Of a DNA stretch of 64,000 bases, positions 9,641 to 18,992 are shown in pieces. Source of the stretch: an uncultured Bacteroidota bacterium (GTDB taxonomy: Bacteria > Bacteroidota > Bacteroidia > 2-12-FULL-35-15). The notes under the pieces were generated by a model that was not told the DNA's origin, did no database searches, and saw nothing but the letters and a program-made list of their open reading frames with translations. Every line of letters starts with the position of its first letter. The first letter of the stretch is position 1. The position numbers were made by a program, and so were the translations under genes. The stretch spans positions 101,097 through 165,096 of the forward strand of contig CAINDA010000041.1 in assembly GCA_903847205.1 (NCBI GenBank). The letters are read 5' to 3'.

Positions 9641-10699
9641 ATGGCAAAAAAGAAAAAAACGTCGTTTTTTAAAAAGATAATAATTTCTCTGCTGCTTATC
9701 CTGCTTATTGCAGGGGGGGCTGGAGGGTATTATGTTTATAAAACAATTTATCAGTCGAATATAAATTTAGGGGATAAAAAATCATTGATTATTTATATTC
9801 CTACAGGATCTAAATTTGAAGATGTAATACGCATTTTAGGCGAAAATAATATCTTAAAAAATCGAGCAACTTTTGAGTTTCTTTCAGAAAAAAAGAAATA
9901 TAAAAATGCCGTTAAGCCCGGCAAATACCGCATATTGGCGAATATGAGCAACAATGCTTTGATTAATCTGCTGCGAGCCGGTATCCAGGAGCCGATTGAG
10001 ATTAATTTTAACGGAATAAAAACTAAAATGCAGCTTATCTCCCGCTTATGCAGACGTATTGAAGCTGATTCCCTTTCACTCTATACTGCAATCAACGATA
10101 ACGGATATTTAAGGAAATACGGTTTAAACTCTGATAATGTGCAGACTTTATTTATTCCGAATACGTATGAGTTTTATTGGAATACTTCCGTTGATGAATT
10201 CTTTAACAGAATGGCTAAAGAATACAAAACTTTTTGGACAGATGCCCGAAAGAAAAAAGCGAAAGAAATCGGCTATTCGCAAACTGAGGTAAGTATATTG
10301 GCATCAATTGTTCAGGGCGAGCAATGCTGCGATAATTCCGAAAAGAAAATAATTGCAGGTTTATATATCAACAGGTTAAATAAAAATATGCTTCTGCAGT
10401 CTGACCCTACTGTTATTTTTGCAATCGGAGATTTTTCTATTCAGCGTGTTTCCAATGAGCAGACAAATTTTCAATCCCCTTATAATACTTATGTTAATAA
10501 AGGTCTCCCTCCTGGACCCATTGGATTTGCTCAGGAATCATCCATTGATGCTGTTCTTAATTATGAGAAAAACGATTATATTTTTATGTGCGCGAAAGAA
10601 GATTTGTCGGGTAAGCATTATTTTGCCAAAACATACGAGCAGCATTGTGTTTTTGCCCAGAAATATAGAGATGCATTGAACAGCAGAAACATTCATTAA
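9641..10699 (+). CDS. mltG: Endolytic murein transglycosylase MltG
   Basis: Inner-membrane enzyme that cleaves nascent glycan strands and is thought to set strand length. The 352-residue protein has a Lys-rich start, one transmembrane segment (about 13-33), a LysM-like region (about 45-120) and the YceG domain. Glu227 in ASIVQGEQ aligns with the catalytic Glu of E. coli MltG (ASIIEKET). The QSDPTVIFAIG and NTYVNKGLPPGPIGFAQESSI motifs are clear. The first Glu of the usual EKE is Gln here, but the catalytic one is kept. The gene is followed closely by the phosphohexomutase. Confidence 0.93.
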   Translation: MAKKKKTSFFKKIIISLLLILLIAGGAGGYYVYKTIYQSNINLGDKKSLIIYIPTGSKFEDVIRILGENNILKNRATFEFLSEKKKYKNAVKPGKYRILANMSNNALINLLRAGIQEPIEINFNGIKTKMQLISRLCRRIEADSLSLYTAINDNGYLRKYGLNSDNVQTLFIPNTYEFYWNTSVDEFFNRMAKEYKTFWTDARKKKAKEIGYSQTEVSILASIVQGEQCCDNSEKKIIAGLYINRLNKNMLLQSDPTVIFAIGDFSIQRVSNEQTNFQSPYNTYVNKGLPPGPIGFAQESSIDAVLNYEKNDYIFMCAKEDLSGKHYFAKTYEQHCVFAQKYRDALNSRNIH

Positions 10700-10713
10700 T
10701 CCTTTTAGTTTTT

Positions 10714-10722
10714 TATATTTGC
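10714..10722 (+). promoter_or_regulatory. Promoter -7 element (TATATTTGC) deciding the pgm start
   Basis: Exact TAnnTTTGC match. A possible TTG start for the next gene at 10719 lies inside this element, so translation must begin downstream, at the ATG at 10737. Confidence 0.65.
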
Positions 10723-10736
10723 ACAAAAAAATATTT

Positions 10737-12143
10737 ATGACAAAAATTAAATTCGGTACCGACGGCTGGAGAGCCATAATAGCACAAGAGTTTACTGTAG
10801 ATAATGTTGCAAGGGTAACCATTGCAGCTGCAGTATGGCTGAAAAAGAATTTTGATAAACCAAGCGTGGTTGTCGGCCACGACTGCCGTTTTGCAGGGGA
10901 GCTGTTTGCCGAAACAACAGCGAAAGTACTTGCCAATGCAGGGATAAAAGTTTTTTTAGCAAAAGATTTTGTTTCAACGCCAATGATTTCCCTTGGTGCA
11001 AAAACACTTGGAACTTCGTTAGGAGTGATTATTACTGCTTCTCACAATCCTCCGTCATACAATGGCTATAAATTAAAAGGAGGTTTCGGCGGTCCATTAC
11101 TGTCTGAAGACATTCAAAAAATTGAAGACATTATCCCTGAAATTAATTCAGTTGATGTTGAAAAACTTTCTATTGCTGATTTTGTAAAATCGGGGTTAAT
11201 AGAATATGTTGATTTGGAAACAATGTATATCAATCATGTTGAGAAAAATTTTGACATGGATGCCATCCGCAATACTAAAATGAATTTTGCTTATGATGCC
11301 ATGTATGGCGCAGGGCAGAATGTAATGCGTAGATTGTTGCCTGATATTACTTTTCTTCACTGCGATTATAACCCGGGATTCGAAGGGCAGGCGCCTGAAC
11401 CTATTCACAAAAACCTGCAGCCTTTTGCTTCTTTAATTACTGAATGCGGAGATATCGACTGCGGGCTAGCAACTGACGGAGATGCCGACAGAATAGGCCT
11501 TTACAACAGCAAAGGCGAGTTTGTAGATTCGCATCATATTATCCTTTTGCTGATTAACTATTTAGTAAAAGAAAAGAAATTTACAGGGAAAGTTGTAAAC
11601 GCATTTTCGGTAACACCAAGAGTGAAAAAGATGTGCGAATTTTATGGTTTGGAATATCAGGTCGTAAAAATCGGGTTTAAACATATTGCCGGCATTATGA
11701 TTTCAGAGGATGTTTTATTGGGCGGTGAGGAGAGCGGAGGCATTGCAATTAAAGGTCATATTCCTGAGCGCGACGGAATCTGGATGGGCTTAACCATATG
11801 GGAATACATGGTGAAATCAGGGAAATCGCTGGATGATTTAATTGAGGAAGTTTATGAAATCGTAGGCCCGTTCAAATTCGAGCGCAGTGATATGCACTTA
11901 AAAGAAGAAGTGAAAGTTAAGATTGTAGAAAATTGTAAAACCAATAAATACAGTGCTTTCGGACCTTATAAAGTGGATCATGTTGAAACGATTGACGGCT
12001 GGAAATATTTCTTTGAAAACGGAGACTGGCTGATGATACGCGCTTCTGGAACAGAGCCTGTATTGCGTAATTACGCTGAATCAGAAACAACAGAAAAAGC
12101 ATTTGCTATTTTAAAGGCAGCTGAAAAAACCCTTCTGGGATAA
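10737..12143 (+). CDS. Phosphoglucomutase/phosphomannomutase family enzyme
   Basis: Alpha-D-phosphohexomutase of 468 residues acting in sugar-phosphate metabolism. It has catalytic phosphoserine Ser102 in TASHNPPSYNGYK, the metal loop DGDADRIG, the sugar-binding GGEESGGI and the phosphate-binding RASGTEPVLR. The N-terminal FGTDGWR is typical. An upstream in-frame TTG is rejected because it overlaps the promoter. The choice between glucose and mannose phosphate cannot be made from sequence. The gene ends at a strong palindromic terminator (12173-12205). Confidence 0.93.
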   Translation: MTKIKFGTDGWRAIIAQEFTVDNVARVTIAAAVWLKKNFDKPSVVVGHDCRFAGELFAETTAKVLANAGIKVFLAKDFVSTPMISLGAKTLGTSLGVIITASHNPPSYNGYKLKGGFGGPLLSEDIQKIEDIIPEINSVDVEKLSIADFVKSGLIEYVDLETMYINHVEKNFDMDAIRNTKMNFAYDAMYGAGQNVMRRLLPDITFLHCDYNPGFEGQAPEPIHKNLQPFASLITECGDIDCGLATDGDADRIGLYNSKGEFVDSHHIILLLINYLVKEKKFTGKVVNAFSVTPRVKKMCEFYGLEYQVVKIGFKHIAGIMISEDVLLGGEESGGIAIKGHIPERDGIWMGLTIWEYMVKSGKSLDDLIEEVYEIVGPFKFERSDMHLKEEVKVKIVENCKTNKYSAFGPYKVDHVETIDGWKYFFENGDWLMIRASGTEPVLRNYAESETTEKAFAILKAAEKTLLG

Positions 12144-12172
12144 TAGTTTTGTACTGTAGATTTTCCTCATTC

Positions 12173-12209
12173 AGACCTGTCAGGTTTTCAAAACCTGACA
12201 GGTCTTTTT
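12173..12209 (+). terminator. Terminator formed by a dispersed ACCTGTCAGG palindrome
   Basis: A perfect inverted repeat with 16-nt arms (12173-12188 and 12190-12205) and a single central base is followed by a T-run. It lies 30 nt past the pgm stop. A 19-nt part of it recurs inside icmF (60156-60175), which shows the sequence is a mobile or recurrent element and not only a local terminator. Confidence 0.85.
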
Positions 12210-12266
12210 AGTTTCAATTCCCTAAGGAATTGACTGAGTGCCGCTGTAGTTTTTTATCCAAGGCTA

Positions 12267-13121
12267 TCAGCTTTCGCCCAAATGATAAAGTGTTAAACCG
12301 GCAATCGGTGTTTCAATTATTTTATCAATACTTATATTTTTTTTAGCAGCAACAGCCCTGAGTATATTGCTGTAATAAAATGCAACAGAGCCTGTACAGC
12401 TGAGCTGCATCTCTCGATGGTTTTTATATTTGCAGATATGCTTATCAAAAAACTGCTCGAAACAGCCTGCTGCCAAGTCTATAACAAACTGCTCTTTTAA
12501 ATTCTGGTAAATAAATCTGCTGAATGATGCTAAAAATCTATTGGGCATAGGCTTTTTATAAACAGCATCTAAAATATCATCCAGGTTTAATTTATATTTT
12601 TCGTGAAAACGGGCAGCTAAATCTTCCGGCATTTCTTTGTTCAAATAGGCTTGTATAAACGTTTTGCCGATGTGTGCCCCGCTTCCTTCATCACCTAAAA
12701 TAAAACCTAAAGAAGAAATATTTTCTGCAATGTTTTTACCATCGTAATAACAGGTGTTGGAACCTGTCCCTAAGATAGCGGCTATTCCCGGCTTTGAACC
12801 GCACAATGCGCGGGCTGCGCCTAACAAATCACTGTTTACTTCAATTTCCGCTGCTGGGAAATTCTGAGCTAATGCATTTTTAACAATTTCTTTTTTTGAA
12901 AAAGCACTGCATCCTGCGCCGTAGAAGTAGATGTGAGATATGGGGTGTGAGATTTGAGATTCTAACTGCGGTATTAACTCTTTTTGAATAATTGCCGCAA
13001 TTTCATCACTGCTCTGAAAGTATGGATTAATGCCCTGTGTGGCGTATTGATGAATTTTTTTGTTCTCATCAATTAAACGCCAGTCGGTTTTAGTTGAGCC
13101 GGAATCTGCGATTAGAATCAT
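12267..13121 (-). CDS. N-acetylglucosamine kinase-like ATPase (BadF/BcrA family)
   Basis: Sugar kinase of the ASKHA fold, 284 residues from the ATG at 13121. It has the phosphate-1 motif ADSGSTKTDWRL at the N-terminus, GTGSNTCYYDG and the LGDEGSGAHIGK motif typical of N-acetylglucosamine kinases of the BadF/BadG family. A role in recycling cell-wall amino sugars is inferred. A longer frame reaches 13193, but that extension lies in a repeat-rich intergenic hairpin and does not resemble the family's start. It is downstream of the TonB receptor on the same strand, separated by a terminator-like hairpin. Confidence 0.85.
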   Translation of the reverse strand: MILIADSGSTKTDWRLIDENKKIHQYATQGINPYFQSSDEIAAIIQKELIPQLESQISHPISHIYFYGAGCSAFSKKEIVKNALAQNFPAAEIEVNSDLLGAARALCGSKPGIAAILGTGSNTCYYDGKNIAENISSLGFILGDEGSGAHIGKTFIQAYLNKEMPEDLAARFHEKYKLNLDDILDAVYKKPMPNRFLASFSRFIYQNLKEQFVIDLAAGCFEQFFDKHICKYKNHREMQLSCTGSVAFYYSNILRAVAAKKNISIDKIIETPIAGLTLYHLGES

Positions 13122-13162
13122 ATTTAGTTCAGAATAAAAGTCAACATTAATAGCAGGTCGAA

Positions 13163-13240
13163 GTTTTTTTCTCGCAAAGATGCAAAGGCGCAAAAAAATA
13201 AAACTCGGTGTCTTTGTGTCTTTGCGAATTTTTTTTTTAT
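13163..13240 (-). terminator. Hairpin of the CTTTGCGTCTTTGCGA dispersed-repeat type
   Basis: Arms at 13172-13190 and 13209-13227 (TCGCAAAGA pairing with TCTTTGCGA, with further imperfect pairing) are flanked by T7 and T10 tracts. It lies after the TonB receptor and before the kinase. A degenerate relative is seen near 9570-9600. It likely terminates the TonB receptor transcript. Confidence 0.65.
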
Positions 13241-13299
13241 TGTTATTCAGACGGCTCTAAAGTAATTACAAATATACAGTTCCGGTAATTTTTGCGGAA

Positions 13300-15720
13300 C
13301 TAAAATTTTGCTCCTACACCGATATAAAAGCTTCTGCCGATAGAAGGTATAATCCCCGGACCTGGATATTCATCTGTGCGTTTGGTGAAGTATTTCGCAT
13401 CTGCAAAATTATTTATCCCGAACTTGATATTGTATCTTTTTATTTTCAATGAACTTGACCAATCCATAACCCTATAAGCTGGAATAAGTCCGATAGCAGC
13501 ATCGCTGCTGCGGACAGTATTATTTGCATCTGCAAAAGATTTGGATGTACTGCTTATGAGAAGTGTGGTCGAAAAACCTTTGATGGAATATGAAATTCCA
13601 AACCGGTTAATAACAGCTGGTGCGAACTCTACAGAGTTATTTTTAAATTCTCCTGAAACATATTTTGCATCAATATATGCAAATGAATTGAAGAAACTGA
13701 TACTGCCGATTCTGGATTTATCTGTGAACATTTTAACAGGATTTATTTCAACGTATGTTTCGAAACCCTTATGAACGCTGTTTGCTACGTTGGTTCGGTA
13801 AGTATATGGACTTCCGTTAACATCAGTTAAAGTTACCAAACCAATGCGGTTATTATATGCCATATAAAAAGTTCCAAGATCAAAATTCATAAAGTTTTTA
13901 ATTGTACCTCTCCATCCCAAATCAGCATTGTATCCATTTGCATCTTTCAGGTTCGGGTCTATTTTAGAAGCAACTCCAAGAGGCGTAAGATTGGAATAAT
14001 CAGTGGGCCTGTATGCCTGCGAGCAGTTTGCATAAATATTGGTTTTGCCGGTAGTTTTAAACTGCAGGCCTGTTCCTGCAAGTGCAATAAACCTGTTCTT
14101 GGAATGGTCAACATTTAAAATAGATGAGCCGTCTTCATCCGTAAGATAACCTTTTGCAGTGGAATTGATATATTCATAACGGAATCCTGGAGTGATGGAT
14201 AAACGGCTGCCAATGCGGAATGTATTTTCGATAAAAGGAGCAATGTTGATAGTGGTAAAATCCAAATCGTATTCATAGCTGCCTCCGTATAAATTCAAAT
14301 CAAAATCTCCGGCTGTTGAACCCGGCCCGTCGCCCTGTCTTTTGAATTTGCCTGAAAAGTACCTGAGGCCGGCGGCTAATGATTGATTCACGTTTGCAAT
14401 ATTGTAATTGCTGAGAAGCCGTATTTCATTGGTTGAGCTTACAAATCCTTCGTGCTCAACTTCTCTCGCAATATAGCTGTTTGTTGATGGATTGATAGTA
14501 TCAAGCGTCTGCGGGCCTCCGTCTTCATTGCGCCATACTAAATTTCGTTGGCTTACATTAAAAGCAGATTTAAGCGTGATAATTGTTTTTTCTGAAAGAT
14601 GGTAAGACGCAGTAAGAGCAACAATATTCCAGGGCGTGGTAAGCCAGTTGCGTGAACGGAAGGATTGCTGCGGATCCTGTTCATACTGCTGATCGCTCAG
14701 TCCGCCTGACATTTGGATGCGGTTTCTCATCATAGAATATTCCATACCTATTTTAAATTTATCCGAAGCCTGATATTCTATTTTTGCAAACCCCATCACC
14801 TGCTTTACCTGTGAATTCGGGCGCCAGCCGTCAATTCCTTTGTACTGTACAAAAGAATAATAATTCCATTTTTTGTAAGTCCCTCCCGCGGAGTAAAACG
14901 AATTAAAGAGGCCGTAACTGCCGGCTGTCTGCTGTGTTGTAAATTCCAGCGGTTTATCTTTAGATCCGCTTTTAACGATATAATTAATCACTCCTCCGAA
15001 TTGCGGGCCGAATTGGAGAGAAGAGGCTCCCCTTGTAACTTCAATGCGCTCAACAGCCTCTAAAGGCGGTAAATAATAGGATTCCGGGTAACCATATAAA
15101 TCGGCTGTAACATTGTAACCGTTCTGTCTGGTATTTGTTTCGATTGACTGAGATGGGTTAAGTCCCCTGAAAGCTATTCCATTTGATGGAAAACCGCTTC
15201 CTTCTGTTTCGGAATAATTAGCACCCGGTACTCTGCCGAGAACCTGTCTTGGGTTATTCTGTGCGGTATTCGCATCCAGGCTGTCGAGAATTACTACTTC
15301 ATTTTTTTTTCCGGAATAAATTATGCCGTCATGAACTTCATCCAAATGCCCCATCCCGCTGATAGAAATCACACCATTAACAACAACTTCATTCAGCTGA
15401 TTTAATACTGGACTTAAATAAAAATCGAGGCTGCTTATTTCATTTTCTTTAATTGTGATTTTTTTAGAAAGGGGTTTATAGCCGACAATACTTACGACAA
15501 TGGAATAATTACCTGAAGGAATATTTTCGATTTGATAATTTCCTTTATCGTTAACAGTGGTTACAAATTTTGTATTTTGAATGATTACGCTAGCATACAG
15601 AACAAGGCTTCCTGCACTGTCTTTTACTGTCCCTTTAAGCTTTCCTGTCTGCGCAGAAATCGAATTAGCAACAAGTAATAAAACAAGAAAAACAGCCCCA
15701 TAATGTTTTATTCTGTTCAT
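13300..15720 (-). CDS. TonB-dependent outer-membrane receptor, FecA-like
   Basis: An outer-membrane active-transport channel of 806 residues from the ATG at 15720, which gives a clean signal peptide ending in ISAQ. A carboxypeptidase-D regulatory-like domain (about 27-110) precedes the plug (about 125-250, with PRQVLGRVPGANYSE and VERIEVTRGASSLQFG) and a beta-barrel ending in a terminal Phe. The plug most resembles ferric-citrate/siderophore receptors, so iron uptake is the likeliest job, but the ligand is not proven. No SusD partner is adjacent, which argues against glycan import. The frame extends to 15783 without family-like sequence. Confidence 0.88.
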   Translation of the reverse strand: MNRIKHYGAVFLVLLLVANSISAQTGKLKGTVKDSAGSLVLYASVIIQNTKFVTTVNDKGNYQIENIPSGNYSIVVSIVGYKPLSKKITIKENEISSLDFYLSPVLNQLNEVVVNGVISISGMGHLDEVHDGIIYSGKKNEVVILDSLDANTAQNNPRQVLGRVPGANYSETEGSGFPSNGIAFRGLNPSQSIETNTRQNGYNVTADLYGYPESYYLPPLEAVERIEVTRGASSLQFGPQFGGVINYIVKSGSKDKPLEFTTQQTAGSYGLFNSFYSAGGTYKKWNYYSFVQYKGIDGWRPNSQVKQVMGFAKIEYQASDKFKIGMEYSMMRNRIQMSGGLSDQQYEQDPQQSFRSRNWLTTPWNIVALTASYHLSEKTIITLKSAFNVSQRNLVWRNEDGGPQTLDTINPSTNSYIAREVEHEGFVSSTNEIRLLSNYNIANVNQSLAAGLRYFSGKFKRQGDGPGSTAGDFDLNLYGGSYEYDLDFTTINIAPFIENTFRIGSRLSITPGFRYEYINSTAKGYLTDEDGSSILNVDHSKNRFIALAGTGLQFKTTGKTNIYANCSQAYRPTDYSNLTPLGVASKIDPNLKDANGYNADLGWRGTIKNFMNFDLGTFYMAYNNRIGLVTLTDVNGSPYTYRTNVANSVHKGFETYVEINPVKMFTDKSRIGSISFFNSFAYIDAKYVSGEFKNNSVEFAPAVINRFGISYSIKGFSTTLLISSTSKSFADANNTVRSSDAAIGLIPAYRVMDWSSSLKIKRYNIKFGINNFADAKYFTKRTDEYPGPGIIPSIGRSFYIGVGAKF

Positions 15721-16043
15721 AAAATAATTTAGATTAATTTTAAATAACGAACCAAAAGTACGAGGGACATTGACCTCGGGCAATACCCTAAAAAAGGTAT
15801 TTCATTAAAATTGCCAAAAACTGAGGGAACCGCATGAGCCGTTTGTAAATCTGTACGTTTTTGCGCTTTCGAGGCAAAAATGACAGGAAGATCTAAAGCA
15901 AAAAATAGGATATTAATTAGTGTCTGTCCTTAGAACCGAGTAATGAAAAAAAACAAAGCTTGACACGAATTGCACGAATTAAAAAATATTTTTGATTCTA
16001 CATTATTGAAATTAGTGTCCATTCACTACATCAAGCCGTGACA
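15721..16043. other. Intergenic region with ATTAGTGTC repeats
   Basis: This 323-nt gap lies between the TonB receptor start and the end of the regulator. ATTAGTGTC occurs at 15916-15924 and 16011-16019 and inverted at 16040-16048, the last two forming a 9-bp stem. A short ACACGAATT/GCACGAATT duplication lies at about 15962-15980. No open frame of note is present. The receptor promoter must lie here, but I see no exact TAnnTTTG. Confidence 0.5.
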
Positions 16044-16715
16044 CTAATTAGCTGCAGAAAACAAAAAATGATTCGGGCTTACAAGATTTTCGCGAACGGC
16101 AAATAAAACAAGGCCGGCGGTATTGTTCACGTCTAACTTATTCATAATATTTTTGCGGTGGGTAGTAACAGTATGTGTGCTCAAAAATAATTTATCAGCC
16201 ATCTCTTTATTTGAGTATCCTTCAGCAATTAATGTAATGATTTCCATTTCACGCTCGCTGATATGCATTCCCTGGCAGGAGTATTCGGGGAGGCTTACAG
16301 GCTTTTCCTTTAAAATAGAATTTGCAATTTTACCACACATAAATTTTTCACCTGCAGCGGTTTTATAAATAGCTTCCACTATTTCATCCTGATCACAGTC
16401 TTTTAATAAATAGCTTGTGATGCCGATTTTTAAACCTTTCGAAATAATTTCATTGCTCTGCAATTCGGTAACTGCAAGTATTTTGGCTTTAGGATATTTT
16501 TTGACTGCCTGCTGAAGCCCATCAAGGCTGAAGTTTACAGAAGTAAAATCAATGATGATTAAATCGGGTTTGTGAAATTCAGACTGCTTAATCAAATCAG
16601 CATTGCTTATTGCTTCGGCAAGGAGAATAAAATCAGTATTTTCACTTAACAGCGCAGCCAAGCCTTTTCGGCTCAAAAAGGAACTGTCGGCAATAATGAT
16701 TTTAATCTTTTTCAC
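16044..16715 (-). CDS. NarL/FixJ-type response regulator
   Basis: A 223-residue two-domain regulator. The receiver has phosphoacceptor Asp56 (DLIIIDFTS), Thr83 and Lys105 (YLLKDCD). Only one acidic residue, Asp10, is present where two are usual (IIADSS). The C-terminal LuxR-type helix-turn-helix is complete (SEREMEIITLIAEGYSNKEMADKLFLSTHTVTTHRKNI, about 152-190). No histidine kinase is nearby, so it is an orphan. It lies just upstream of the TonB receptor on the same strand, which makes control of that receptor possible but unproven. Confidence 0.9.
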   Translation of the reverse strand: MKKIKIIIADSSFLSRKGLAALLSENTDFILLAEAISNADLIKQSEFHKPDLIIIDFTSVNFSLDGLQQAVKKYPKAKILAVTELQSNEIISKGLKIGITSYLLKDCDQDEIVEAIYKTAAGEKFMCGKIANSILKEKPVSLPEYSCQGMHISEREMEIITLIAEGYSNKEMADKLFLSTHTVTTHRKNIMNKLDVNNTAGLVLFAVRENLVSPNHFLFSAAN

Positions 16716-17128
16716 AAAAACTTATTTAGACTGATTTTAAATAATGCTCAAAAGTACGTATTGAATTGGTTCCAGCAAACTGTTTTTTTTAATTATTTGC
16801 TGATTTTAACCTTGCAGATTCATAATCCATAATATCTTGTGGAAGGAGAATCTTCAATGGGCTGCAGCAATATCCGTCTTCGCCAAAAAAGAGCTCTTCA
16901 GGATGATCAGAAATGATTTATCGGAATCTCAAGATCGTATAAGAGAATTGATTTTACAGAATTTTCATCCTGAGCTTTTCGCGAGGAATCCTGCTGATTC
17001 ATTGGTGTATGCTTAATATAAAAGATCCCTCGCGAAAAGCTCGGGATGACAGAAAGGATGTTATTACAAGGAAGATGGGAATTGCGGAATTTCTTCAGCT
17101 GATTTTCAAATGAAATTTAAACAAACTC
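16716..17128. other. Intergenic region with a MITE-like hairpin
   Basis: This 413-nt gap has no supportable gene. Its main content is the long hairpin at 16966-17048. The remaining sequence is low-complexity and contains degenerate in-frame pieces but no start-to-stop frame with a family match. Confidence 0.6.
16966..17048. repeat. Long inverted repeat (REP/MITE-like)
   Basis: Arms at 16966-16990 and 17024-17048 are each 25 nt and pair at all but two positions; the core is GAGCTTTTCGCGAGG. The loop is 33 nt. No T-tract follows on either strand, so it is not an ordinary terminator. CATCC/GGATG ends resemble the outer ends of short dispersed palindromic elements. Confidence 0.75.
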
Positions 17129-18043
17129 TCAAACAACAGTACTTTCGCCTTCAACAGCCAATACAGTATTTTTAAAAACTGACTGCGCTTCTTCCAGCAG
17201 CGGCTCTAAATTTTTGTAACGGGCTGAATAATGCCCGATCATTAATTTTTTTACATGGGCTTTTAGCGCGATGGTTCCTGCTTGTAATGCGGTAGTGTGA
17301 AATGTTTCTTTGGCACGTGCTGACATTTCATTCAAAAAAGTAGCTTCATGGTACAGCAGGTCAACATCTTTAATGTATTCGATGAGGCGCTCTTCATAGC
17401 AGGTATCGGAACAATATGCATACGTGCGGGGCTCTTGTTTATTGTTTACGAGGCTGCTGTTCGGTATTAAATTCCCGTCAAGGCTGATAAAATCAGCACC
17501 GCTTTTTATGGCTAAAATCTGATTAAGGGGGATTTGATATTTTAGTATAACATCTTTTGAAATATTTGCCAGCAAAGGTTTTTCTTTAAATAAAAAACCG
17601 CAGCAGGGTATCCGATGATTCAAAACAATGGTTCTTACTTCCACTTTTTTATCCTCGAATATTAAATCATTATGAATGTATTTGTGCTGGTGATAAATAA
17701 TTTTGAATTTTAAATAGGTCTGAGAATGTTTGAACTGAAGGTTAATTATTTCTTCAAGTTCAGCAGGACAGTATAAATCTAAATCGGCAGTTCTGCCAAG
17801 GAGATGCATGCTGGAAAGCAGCCCTAATAGGCCAAGGTAATGATCGCCATGCAGGTGGCTGATGAAAACAGCATTGATACGCTGAAATTTAAGTTTAAAT
17901 TTCCGCAGCTGTATCTGGGTGCCTTCTCCGCAGTCTATCAAAAAAAACCGCTCAGCTATGTTTAACAGCTGAGCGGTTGGATTTCTTGTAGATGTTGGGG
18001 TTGCACTGCTGCAGCCTAAAATAGTTAATTCAAAGTTTTGCAT
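17129..18043 (-). CDS. rnz: Ribonuclease Z
   Basis: Metallo-beta-lactamase-fold endonuclease that trims tRNA 3' ends; 304 residues, the normal short form. The zinc motif HLHGDH gives His63, His65, Asp67 and His68. YCSDTCYEE, LYHEATF and the C-terminal GHYSARY motifs are also typical. Its ATG overlaps the stop of the upstream T9SS cargo gene by one base, so the two are cotranscribed despite unrelated roles. Confidence 0.94.
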   Translation of the reverse strand: MQNFELTILGCSSATPTSTRNPTAQLLNIAERFFLIDCGEGTQIQLRKFKLKFQRINAVFISHLHGDHYLGLLGLLSSMHLLGRTADLDLYCPAELEEIINLQFKHSQTYLKFKIIYHQHKYIHNDLIFEDKKVEVRTIVLNHRIPCCGFLFKEKPLLANISKDVILKYQIPLNQILAIKSGADFISLDGNLIPNSSLVNNKQEPRTYAYCSDTCYEERLIEYIKDVDLLYHEATFLNEMSARAKETFHTTALQAGTIALKAHVKKLMIGHYSARYKNLEPLLEEAQSVFKNTVLAVEGESTVV

Positions 18044-18816
18044 TATTTACCTGAAACAACCATTCTTTTTGTAATGGTGTTATCACCATTTTTAAGAGAA
18101 TACATATAAACTCCCGGGGTGAATGTTTGCGCATCTAATGTAATAGTATTAGATCCTTTGGCTGCTTTGTATTTATCAGCATACACAACAGCACCAAGCA
18201 CATTGTAAACTTTAAATTCAACATCAGAAACACTTCCTGATAAATAATGAATTTCGGATATGCCGCTGAAAGGGTTAGGGAAATTCTGCTCTACTTCAAA
18301 CTTTGTTAAATCAAGAGTTTCAATACCTGCAACAGCAGTTACAATGCTTTTGTATTGAACATTGGTTGCCTGAGTATAACCGAAATGCTGCGTAAAATAA
18401 AAAACGTGAGGGGTTATATAAACAGTAATTATGTGATTCCAAACCTGAGTAGGAGTACCGGAAATTAAAATACAACCATGTGTATTTCCTCCAAAAGCAC
18501 AGCGATTGCCACCAAGGCCGGCACATTGATATGTTAAACCAGGAGCAAGTCCTCTAACACTATCAACAACCATTGAATCGATCATTGCTCCTGCTGTACC
18601 CCAATGAGCGGCAGTAGCAGGAGTCATAATACTTAATGATTGGCTGTAAGCTACATTTAAAACACCGCTTGGAAGGCCATGGGCACTGTCTGGGCAGATG
18701 CCGTAATCAGTGCCCTGAGGGATACATGTTACATCTGGAGTACAGATTTGTGCGTAAGAGTTAATAAGGCCGGCTGCTGCAACTAAGAAAGTAACTGAGA
18801 GTAATTTTTTTATCAT
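18043..18816 (-). CDS. Secreted protein with T9SS type A sorting domain
   Basis: A 257-residue protein with a signal peptide (about 1-22, ending in YAQ) and eight or more cysteines in the first 120 residues, including CTPDVTC and CAGLGGNRC. The C-terminal ~80 residues are a T9SS sorting domain (NFPNPFSGISEI, then VYNVLGAVVY, then PGVYMYSLK). The middle part is not a family I recognise; the cysteine content suggests a small disulfide-stabilised surface protein. It is coupled to rnz by a one-base overlap. Confidence 0.85.
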   Translation of the reverse strand: MIKKLLSVTFLVAAAGLINSYAQICTPDVTCIPQGTDYGICPDSAHGLPSGVLNVAYSQSLSIMTPATAAHWGTAGAMIDSMVVDSVRGLAPGLTYQCAGLGGNRCAFGGNTHGCILISGTPTQVWNHIITVYITPHVFYFTQHFGYTQATNVQYKSIVTAVAGIETLDLTKFEVEQNFPNPFSGISEIHYLSGSVSDVEFKVYNVLGAVVYADKYKAAKGSNTITLDAQTFTPGVYMYSLKNGDNTITKRMVVSGK

Positions 18817-18936
18817 TTTTTTTTGTTTTAGGATTTTTTTATCGTGTAATTTTATTTTATAAATTCATCAAGGTTCACCAATTTATTTTTGGTTATTTAG
18901 ATTGATTTCAACAAAGGTAAAAATTTTAATTTTTAA

Positions 18937-18972
18937 TTCCAATGAATTGAAAATAATTTTAATTCATTGGAA
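18937..18972 (-). terminator. Terminator of the STAS gene
   Basis: Perfect 12-bp stem TTCCAATGAATT/AATTCATTGGAA with a 12-nt loop, flanked by A/T-rich tracts. It is 20 nt past the STAS stop codon on the minus strand. Confidence 0.75.
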
Positions 18973-18992
18973 ATAAAAAACGAATCAGGGAT

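Noticed and set aside
10719..10736. TTG start that would lengthen the phosphohexomutase
   Set aside because: It lies inside the TATATTTGC promoter element; the family begins with KIKFGTDGWR at the ATG.
13122..13193. Extension of the amino-sugar kinase
   Set aside because: The added residues come from the repeat hairpin, and the family begins with ILIADSGSTKTDW.
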